Origin: Gammaproteobacteria bacterium
GTDB lineage: Bacteria > Pseudomonadota > Gammaproteobacteria > Competibacterales > Competibacteraceae
Length of the DNA: 11,834 nt
Assembly (NCBI GenBank): GCA_020047885.1
Contig: JAIFNF010000136.1
Location: 1 to 11,834 of the forward strand
Reading direction: 5' to 3'
Shown: piece by piece, positions 7,006 to 11,834 of the stretch
How the letters are laid out: the number at the start of each line of letters is the position of its first letter
How positions within the stretch are numbered: the stretch's first letter is position 1
The notes under the pieces: generated by a model
What the model was told of the DNA's origin: nothing
What the model saw: the letters and a program-made list of their open reading frames with translations, nothing else
Database searches by the model: none
Translations under genes and position numbers: made by a program

Positions 7006-8312
7006 CAGGCACCTCCCTCCACCAGATCCAGCGCCAGACGACTGGCCAGTAATCGGGTCAGGCGCTCGCGCAGAGGTGTCAGGCGGATGCGATTCAAACT
7101 GTCATTGGCGAAGGCGTAGACCAATAGCGCCCGCGCCTGAACAGCGGGAATGCCCCGGGCGCGGAGATAAAATTCGGCATCGACATTGAGAAAACCAGTG
7201 GTGGAACCGTGTCCGCACTTCACATCATCGGCCAGAATTTCCAGCCGGGGATTGGCCTGCGCCTGCGCCTGTTTGGACAGCAGCAGATTCCGGTTGAGCT
7301 GGCGGGCGTCGGTCTTCTGCGCGTGTTGGCGGACGTGGATCATCCCGTCAAACACCGTGCGCGCCTGGTCATCCAGCACCGATTTGAAGACTTGCTCACT
7401 GGTGCCGTGCGGCTGCGCATGTTCGACCCGGACATGGCTATCGCTGAACTGCTGATCCCGCGCCAGGGTCAGGCCATTCAGTTGACAACTCGCACCCTCG
7501 CCATCCAGCAGCACCTCCAAATCGGTACGCGCCAGTTGGGCACCCAGTGAAATGAGATGCAGAGCAACCTGACTGGCGCGCTCCTGACGCACCCGGATGC
7601 CGCCAAGATGGAACGCAGTCGGCGCTTCTGCCTGAATCTGCGCATACTCCAGCATCGCGTTTTCGCCCAGCGCCAGTTCCGCCACCGGCCCATTGAGAGA
7701 CTGACCCTGTCCGCCGTACTCAACCACCACGGTCGCCTGCGTATCCGCTTCCATGGTCAGCAGGATGCGCGGATGGACGGCCAGATGATCGCCGGTGGTG
7801 TAGAACACCAGATGAATCGGTACATCCAGCACCGTCCCACGCGGCAGATGCACGAGTGCGCCATCTTCCCAGAATGCCGTGTTCAACGCGGCAAAGGCAT
7901 GATTTTTCAGACCCGGTACTCGATCTAGGCGCGGCTCAATCAATTCGGGATGGGTCAATAGCGCCTGGCCGAGACTGGCGACTAAGGCGTTACCGGGCAA
8001 ATTGCGCAACCGCGACAGATTTGGCGTAAACCGGCCATTGACGAACACCAGTCGATGCGTTGGCGCTTTCCCCAACGTCGGCAAAACCTCAGCACCCACG
8101 GTGGCTTGACCGGGGCGTTGCCAGGCCATCGCCTGTAAAGCGCTTAAATCGGTGAGCCGCCACGCTTCCTGCTGACGGGTGGGCAGATCCAGTTTCCCGA
8201 AACGATCCAACGCCGTGCGGCGCAATTTGGCGATGGCGTCCGGTTCATCGCGGCGAGCCATACTTTCGGCAAACCGCTGGCGGTACAGGTCAGAGAAGGG
8301 CGACGCGGTCAT
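7005..8312 (-). CDS. sufD: Fe-S cluster assembly scaffold subunit SufD
   Basis: A subunit of the cytosolic SufBC2D complex on which nascent clusters are built; SufD pairs with SufB through beta-helix cores and each binds one SufC. The 435-residue protein has the N-terminal helical segment (PTRQQEAWRLTDLSAL), a central beta-helix region, and the C-terminal SufB/SufD core around LADDVKCGHGSTTGFL. H368 in CGHG aligns with E. coli SufD H360, the residue implicated in cluster assembly together with the SufB cysteine. The divergent middle is typical, since SufD is less conserved than SufB. The gene begins 10 nt after sufC with a weak ribosome-binding site and ends overlapping sufS by one base. Confidence 0.94.
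   Translation of the reverse strand: MTASPFSDLYRQRFAESMARRDEPDAIAKLRRTALDRFGKLDLPTRQQEAWRLTDLSALQAMAWQRPGQATVGAEVLPTLGKAPTHRLVFVNGRFTPNLSRLRNLPGNALVASLGQALLTHPELIEPRLDRVPGLKNHAFAALNTAFWEDGALVHLPRGTVLDVPIHLVFYTTGDHLAVHPRILLTMEADTQATVVVEYGGQGQSLNGPVAELALGENAMLEYAQIQAEAPTAFHLGGIRVRQERASQVALHLISLGAQLARTDLEVLLDGEGASCQLNGLTLARDQQFSDSHVRVEHAQPHGTSEQVFKSVLDDQARTVFDGMIHVRQHAQKTDARQLNRNLLLSKQAQAQANPRLEILADDVKCGHGSTTGFLNVDAEFYLRARGIPAVQARALLVYAFANDSLNRIRLTPLRERLTRLLASRLALDLVEGGA
7010..7020 (-). promoter_or_regulatory. Strong ribosome-binding site of sufS
   Basis: GGAGGGAGGTG on the minus strand, within the last codons of sufD and about 4-5 nt before the sufS ATG. Combined with the TGATG overlap it should give coupled, efficient translation of the desulfurase. 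Confidence 0.65.
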
Positions 8313-8322
8313 GATCGCGGTC

Positions 8323-9102
8323 TCACGCTGCGGCCCGGCGCGCCCGGCCCGGTTCCTCGTTGTAAAGCGCGTAACCCTGCGCCTCCAGTTCTACCGCCAA
8401 TTCCTTACCGCCAGATCGGGCGATTTTACCGTTGACGAGGACGTGGACGTGGTCAGGAACGATGTAATCCAGCAGCCGCTGATAGTGGGTAATCACCAGA
8501 AACCCGCGTTCCGGGTTGCGCAAGGCATTCACACCATCCGCAACCACTTTCAGGGCGTCAATATCCAGCCCGGAGTCCGTTTCGTCCAATACCGCGAAGC
8601 GGGGTTGCAACACGGCCATTTGAAAGATTTCATTGCGCTTCTTCTCCCCACCGGAGAAGCCTTCATTGACCGAGCGCTTGAGCATGGATTCATCCATCTT
8701 CACCAATTCCATGCGCTCGCGCACCAGTTCCCAGAAGTCCATCGCGTCTACGGGTGATTCACCGCGATATTTACGAACCGCATTGACCGCTGCCTTCAGG
8801 AAATACAGATTGGCGACGCCAGGGATTTCTACCGGATATTGAAACGCTAGAAACAGCCCTTCACAGGCGCGGGTTTCCGCGTCCATCTCCAGCAGATTCT
8901 TACCGTCAAACCGGATTCCACCCTGGGTCACGGTATAACCCTCGCGACCCGCAATGATATTGGCCAGCGTACTCTTGCCGGAACCATTCGGTCCCATAAT
9001 GGCGTGAGTTTCGCCAGGTTGAATGGTCAGGTCGATGCCCTTGAGGATGTCTCGACCCTCGACCGTGACGTGCAGATTGTGGATTTCCAGCATGTTTTTC
9101 AT
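8323..9102 (-). CDS. sufC: Fe-S cluster assembly ATPase SufC
   Basis: A soluble ABC-type ATPase that dimerises on SufB-SufD and drives the conformational change needed for cluster building. The 259 residues contain Walker A GPNGSGKST (37-45), the Q-loop (Q88 in LAFQYPVEIPG), the ABC signature SGGEKKRNE (150-158), Walker B FAVLDETDSGLD (169-180, catalytic E174), and the switch histidine H206 in VITHYQRLLDY. The SGGEKKRNEI signature and the VEIPG stretch are typical of SufC rather than transporter ATPases, and no membrane subunit is present. The start could be the ATG at 9102 or at 9093; an AGGGT lies just ahead of both and is better spaced for the second. It is preceded by sufB (42 nt) and followed by sufD (10 nt). 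Confidence 0.96.
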   Translation of the reverse strand: MKNMLEIHNLHVTVEGRDILKGIDLTIQPGETHAIMGPNGSGKSTLANIIAGREGYTVTQGGIRFDGKNLLEMDAETRACEGLFLAFQYPVEIPGVANLYFLKAAVNAVRKYRGESPVDAMDFWELVRERMELVKMDESMLKRSVNEGFSGGEKKRNEIFQMAVLQPRFAVLDETDSGLDIDALKVVADGVNALRNPERGFLVITHYQRLLDYIVPDHVHVLVNGKIARSGGKELAVELEAQGYALYNEEPGRARRAAA

Positions 9103-9144
9103 ACCCTGAGCGGTTAGTCTTTAAAATATTCAGTCTTTAGCTGA

Positions 9145-10587
9145 TCACCCAACACTGCCTTCCAGCTTCAACTCGATGAGTTTTTGCGCCTCGACCGCGA
9201 ATTCCATCGGCAATTCCTTGAAGACCTCTTTACAGAACCCGTTGACAATCAGACTCACCGCATCTTCGGTACTAATGCCGCGCTGTTTGCAGTAGAAAAT
9301 CTGGTCTTCACTAATTTTCGAGGTGCTGGCTTCATGCTCCACCAGGGCACTGGGATTCTGCACATCGATATAGGGAAAGGTATGTGCACCGCATTGGTCG
9401 CCCATTAACAGCGAGTCACATTGCGAGTGGTTACGGGCGTTTTCGGCGGTCGGCAGGATTTTAACCAGTCCCCGATAGGCATTTTGCCCGCGTCCCGAGG
9501 AAATCCCTTTGGAAACGATGGTGCTACGGGTGTTCTTGCCAATATGGATCATCTTGGTGCCGGTATCGGCCTGCTGGCAATCGCGGGTTAGGGCGACGGA
9601 ATAGAACTCGCCGACGGAATTTTCCCCCCGCAATACGCAACTCGGATACTTCCAGGTAATTGCCGAACCGGTTTCCACCTGCGTCCAGGAAATCTTGGAA
9701 TTGCGACCCCGGCACATGCCGCGCTTGGTCACGAAGTTGTAAATGCCGCCTTTGCCTTCAGCGTCGCCCGGATACCAGTTCTGCACCGTGGAGTATTTAA
9801 TCGTCGCATCATCCAGCGTGATTAACTCCACAACGGCTGCATGAAGCTGGTTTTCATCACGCTGAGGCGCGGTGCACCCTTCAAGGTACGACACATAAGC
9901 GCCTTCATCGGCAATAATCAACGTCCGTTCAAACTGCCCGGTATTACTGGCGTTGATGCGGAAGTAGGTGGACAACTCCATCGGGCAGCGCACCCCCTTC
10001 GGAATGTAGACGAAGGAGCCATCAGAGAAGAGTGCTGAATTTAAGGTGGCATAGTAGTTGTCGCGGTAGGGCACCACTGTGCCGAGGTATTTACGCACCA
10101 GTTCCGGATGTTCATGCACGGCCTCGGAGAACGAGCAGAAAATAATGCCCTTTTCTGCCAGTTTGCCCTTGTAGCTGGTCGCCACCGAAACCGAGTCGAA
10201 CACCGCATCCACGGCGACACCGGCCAGAATTTCCTGTTCTGCCAGCGGGATACCGAGCTTCTCGTAAGTACGACGTAACTCAGGATCAATCTCATCCAGG
10301 CTTTTCGGCCCCTCGCCCTTTTGCTTGGGCGCGGAGTAATAGGAAATCGCCTGATAATCAATCGGCGGATAGTGAACCCGCGCCCATTCCGGTGTAGCCT
10401 GGGTCAGCCAGTGGCGAAACGCTTCCAGTCGCCAGTTCAGTAGCCAGTCCGGTTCCTGCTTCTTGGCCGAAATCAGCCGAACCACCGCTTCATTCAGACC
10501 CGGCGGCACGGTGTCCTGTTCGATATCGGTCACGAAGCCGTATTTATAGTCACTGGTAGCCAGGCTTTCGAGAGTGCTGTCAGTCAT
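9145..10587 (-). CDS. sufB: Fe-S cluster assembly scaffold subunit SufB
   Basis: The main scaffold subunit of SufBC2D, on which sulfur and iron are assembled into a cluster. The 480-residue protein is highly conserved across its length. C390 in SQCDSLLMG and E419 in ALVEHEAS align with E. coli SufB C405 and E434, the residues required for cluster formation. The C-terminus [22 protein letters not shown]...KLEGSVG is family-typical. The ATG at 10587 follows an AGGA with 8 nt spacing, and the start lies 30 nt after the stop of the Rrf2 regulator gene, placing it first among the structural genes of the operon. Confidence 0.97.
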   Translation of the reverse strand: MTDSTLESLATSDYKYGFVTDIEQDTVPPGLNEAVVRLISAKKQEPDWLLNWRLEAFRHWLTQATPEWARVHYPPIDYQAISYYSAPKQKGEGPKSLDEIDPELRRTYEKLGIPLAEQEILAGVAVDAVFDSVSVATSYKGKLAEKGIIFCSFSEAVHEHPELVRKYLGTVVPYRDNYYATLNSALFSDGSFVYIPKGVRCPMELSTYFRINASNTGQFERTLIIADEGAYVSYLEGCTAPQRDENQLHAAVVELITLDDATIKYSTVQNWYPGDAEGKGGIYNFVTKRGMCRGRNSKISWTQVETGSAITWKYPSCVLRGENSVGEFYSVALTRDCQQADTGTKMIHIGKNTRSTIVSKGISSGRGQNAYRGLVKILPTAENARNHSQCDSLLMGDQCGAHTFPYIDVQNPSALVEHEASTSKISEDQIFYCKQRGISTEDAVSLIVNGFCKEVFKELPMEFAVEAQKLIELKLEGSVG

Positions 10588-10617
10588 ATCAGGATTCCTG
10601 CGGGCGAATTCGGCGAT

Positions 10618-11097
10618 TCAGATGGGATAGTCAGCGGTGCTGAGGGTCGCGGTGCGCTGCATCGGGTGAAAACGCACCGGAGGCGGCGACTGCGGGCGAC
10701 TCATTTCCGCCAGGCTGATGCTTTGCAGTGCGGTATGAATGGCCTGATTGATGCGCGGCCAGTGCCCGCTGACGTCGCAATGTTCCTGCCGGACGCAACC
10801 CTCATGGGCGTCGTCAGCACTGCATTCAGTAATGGCGAGCGGACCTTCCAGCGCACTGATGATGTCTGCGGCAGAAATATCCATGGCCGGTCGCGCCAGG
10901 TGATAACCGCCCTGTGCGCCACGCTGGGAATTCAGCAGGCCAGCACGGGTCAGGGCTTTGAGAATCTTGCTGACCATCGGCAGCGGTAACCGGCGCTGCT
11001 GCGCGAGGGCGGCGGCGCTGCGCGGCTGGCCTTCCGTCTGCGCCAGCCCGGTCATCAGCAAAATGCCATAGTCGGCTTCACGGGTGATGCGAATCAT
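10618..11097 (-). CDS. Rrf2-family regulator of the SUF operon
   Basis: A transcription regulator that probably senses the state or supply of iron-sulfur clusters and controls the downstream suf genes. The 159-residue protein opens with MIRITREADYGILLM and carries a winged helix-turn-helix (about 24-70, including LPMVSKILKALTRAGLL and the wing RGAQGGYHLARP). Three cysteines, C92, C101 and C107, in an ECx8Cx5C arrangement are candidate cluster ligands; IscR has the similar C92-C98-C104. A tail of about 28 residues after position 131 has no clear motif. It matches the type of Rrf2 regulator that heads suf operons in xanthomonads and related gammaproteobacteria; calling it iscR would be misleading without isc genes. 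The ATG at 11097 has a GGAGG five bases upstream. A promoter and palindrome lie just ahead, suggesting autoregulation. Confidence 0.92.
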   Translation of the reverse strand: MIRITREADYGILLMTGLAQTEGQPRSAAALAQQRRLPLPMVSKILKALTRAGLLNSQRGAQGGYHLARPAMDISAADIISALEGPLAITECSADDAHEGCVRQEHCDVSGHWPRINQAIHTALQSISLAEMSRPQSPPPVRFHPMQRTATLSTADYPI

Positions 11098-11118
11098 CCT
11101 GCCCTCCGCAAGGTTTAT

Positions 11119-11137
11119 CTAATCAGCACCTGATTAG
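11119..11137. promoter_or_regulatory. Palindromic operator candidate ahead of the suf regulator
   Basis: A perfect 8-bp inverted repeat with a 3-base centre, CTAATCAG-N3-CTGATTAG. It lies 15 nt downstream of the proposed -10 element and about 20 nt before the regulator's ATG, where a bound dimer would block the polymerase. Rrf2 proteins bind dyad sites of this size as dimers. The half-site does not closely match the published IscR type 1 site, so the link to the neighbouring regulator is inferred from position. Confidence 0.65.
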
Positions 11138-11151
11138 TGCTATTTGTGCGT

Positions 11152-11180
11152 AGGATAGTTCCAAACGGCGTGTTTGCCAA
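11152..11180 (-). promoter_or_regulatory. Sigma70-like promoter of the suf operon
   Basis: On the minus strand a -35 element TTGGCA (11180-11175) and a -10 element TATCCT (11157-11152) are separated by exactly 17 bases. Matches are 5 of 6 and 4 of 6 to consensus. Transcription would start near 11145, leaving a leader of about 48 nt that contains the palindrome at 11119-11137. A run of seven C directly precedes the -35 element. Confidence 0.55.
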
Positions 11181-11253
11181 GGGGGGGTTCACTGAGGGAA
11201 TGCGCTGCCGAACACTGGCAGAACGTCACCCGGCTGTCGGCTTGATTCGAGCG

Positions 11254-11580
11254 TTATGGGTTTCCAGCCAGCCAGGTTGCGCCGAACTTGCTCCACAACA
11301 CGGCAGCGCTGGCCGCCGCCGCCAGAATGAGCGGCAACACGATCCACAGCACGTGATAGCGATGTGGCTCCAGTTTCGACGGCAGTGGCGGTTTCAGTTG
11401 CGGCGGCAGTGGCGCCTTGTACTCCGGGTCGCGACGTGCCTGTAGCTCATTCTCCAGCATGGCCAGCAGGCGCATCTCGCGCTCGCGGGCTTGCCGCAAC
11501 TGATCCTGTAACACCTCGACCAGCGTGTTATTCGCGGTCGAAACATCCACGGGCGCTGGAAGCTGATTTTTGGGCTGCAT
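11254..11580 (-). CDS. Small coiled-coil protein with one C-terminal membrane segment
   Basis: I do not recognise this 108-residue protein. Residues about 17-50 (TLVEVLQDQLRQAREREM...ENELQARR) are rich in Leu, Gln, Arg and Glu with heptad-like spacing and should form a helix or coiled coil. A proline-rich linker follows (KAPLPPQLKPPLPSKLEP, 56-72), then a hydrophobic stretch at about 77-96 (VLWIVLPLILAAAASAAVLW) and a short tail ending ATWLAGNP. This suggests a tail-anchored inner-membrane protein whose N-terminal helix lies in the cytoplasm. There is no signal peptide. The ATG at 11580 has a GAGG 11 nt upstream, a little far. The coding sequence has G+C like its neighbours. It lies just upstream of the suf promoter region and is probably a separate transcription unit. 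Confidence 0.7.
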   Translation of the reverse strand: MQPKNQLPAPVDVSTANNTLVEVLQDQLRQAREREMRLLAMLENELQARRDPEYKAPLPPQLKPPLPSKLEPHRYHVLWIVLPLILAAAASAAVLWSKFGATWLAGNP

Positions 11581-11639
11581 TGGGAAATTAACCTCATCTG
11601 GCTCAAGTGGGTGGGTGAAACCGGCGCTAACAACTGGTC

Positions 11640-11666
11640 GCCCGGTCGCTGGTGCAGCGACCGGGC
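11640..11666. terminator. Perfect 12-bp hairpin, probable transcription end
   Basis: GCCCGGTCGCTG (11640-11651) and CAGCGACCGGGC (11655-11666) pair perfectly around a 3-base loop. Further out, TGAAACC at 11616-11622 pairs with GGTTTCA at 11668-11674. It lies 15 nt past the stop codon of the hydrolase-like gene, as expected for a 3'-end structure. No U-tract follows on the minus strand, so it may act with Rho or as an mRNA-stabilising stem rather than as a classical intrinsic terminator. Confidence 0.55.
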
Positions 11667-11681
11667 AGGTTTCAGCCGGGT

Positions 11682-11834
11682 TTAAGGCTGGATGACCGGG
11701 TGATAGATGATCTCCAGTTCCGTCCCTTCGGTTTGCAGGAACCGGATCATCTGGCCCTGCATTTCAGCCGTTACGCCCAGAGTGGCGGCATTGGGTTGCA
11801 GCAGCGTTCCGTGGTCGCCCTGATTGAAACGCAC
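11682..11834 (-). CDS. C-terminal end of a probable alpha/beta-hydrolase (lipase-like), cut by the window edge
   Basis: Only the last 50 codons are present, in an open frame running off the right edge and stopping with TAA at 11684-11682. It reads VRFNQGDHGTLLQP, then VTAEMQGQMIRFLQTEG, and ends HPVIQP. From memory, the pattern of GDHG(T/S)LL-P followed by a conserved EMQ helix resembles the C-terminus of extracellular lipases of the Pla-1/cef (VolA-like) group, in which the His would belong to the catalytic triad. Such proteins are exported lipoproteins or secreted enzymes, but the N-terminus is outside the window and cannot be checked. Family assignment is tentative; the reading frame itself is well supported. 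Confidence 0.55.
   Translation of the reverse strand: MRFNQGDHGTLLQPNAATLGVTAEMQGQMIRFLQTEGTELEIIYHPVIQP

Noticed and set aside
9116..9139. Direct repeat AGTCTTTA between sufB and sufC
   Set aside because: Two 8-base copies in an AT-rich gap can arise by chance and no function is suggested.
10618..11097. Annotation of the regulator as IscR
   Set aside because: No isc genes adjoin it, the cysteine spacing differs and the operon is suf, so a suf-type Rrf2 regulator is the safer call.
11181..11187. Phase-variable homopolymer controlling the suf promoter
   Set aside because: Seven identical bases is short, and the tract lies outside the -35 to -10 spacer, so slippage would not change promoter spacing.

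Overview
This is a chromosomal segment with about 55-60% G+C, and every gene I can support lies on the minus strand, so transcription runs from the right end to the left. Gene content (an Rrf2-regulated SUF iron-sulfur operon of order regulator-sufB-C-D-S-U-sufT, a short-form SerA, a SerC) and protein sequences that read like gammaproteobacterial homologues suggest a gammaproteobacterium. GC-rich extragenic palindromes recall environmental lineages such as the Competibacter/Chromatiales side of the class, but the genus cannot be fixed from this window.

Right end (11254-11834): the last 50 codons of a protein that looks like the C-terminus of an alpha/beta-hydrolase of the Pla-1/cef lipase type, a perfect 12-bp hairpin, then a small unrecognised protein with a coiled coil and one C-terminal membrane segment.

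Centre (4921-11180): a complete suf operon. A sigma70-like promoter (TTGGCA-N17-TATCCT) and a perfect 8-3-8 palindrome precede an Rrf2-family regulator with three cysteines. Then come SufB, SufC and SufD (the SufBC2D scaffold ATPase), SufS (cysteine desulfurase), SufU (Zn-type sulfur acceptor), a GC-rich palindrome and SufT (DUF59). SufD-SufS-SufU are joined by overlapping stop/start codons. SufS makes persulfide, SufU accepts it, SufBCD builds the cluster, SufT probably helps maturation, and the regulator probably senses cluster supply. A membrane diguanylate cyclase with a periplasmic solute-binding sensor domain starts 25 nt after sufT and could be read from the same transcript.

Left (208-3446): a decayed MmeI-like restriction-modification gene (nonsense codon inside the nuclease motif, frameshift, internal deletion, lost 3' end), then serC and serA, which encode the first two steps of serine synthesis. 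Three intergenic gaps carry GC-rich palindromes, and the left edge holds a larger inverted repeat built of ACACGGAA-like units.

No complete new system is evident. The points most worth a second look are the broken MmeI-like gene, the regulator's candidate operator, the cyclase attached to the suf operon, and the extragenic palindromes.
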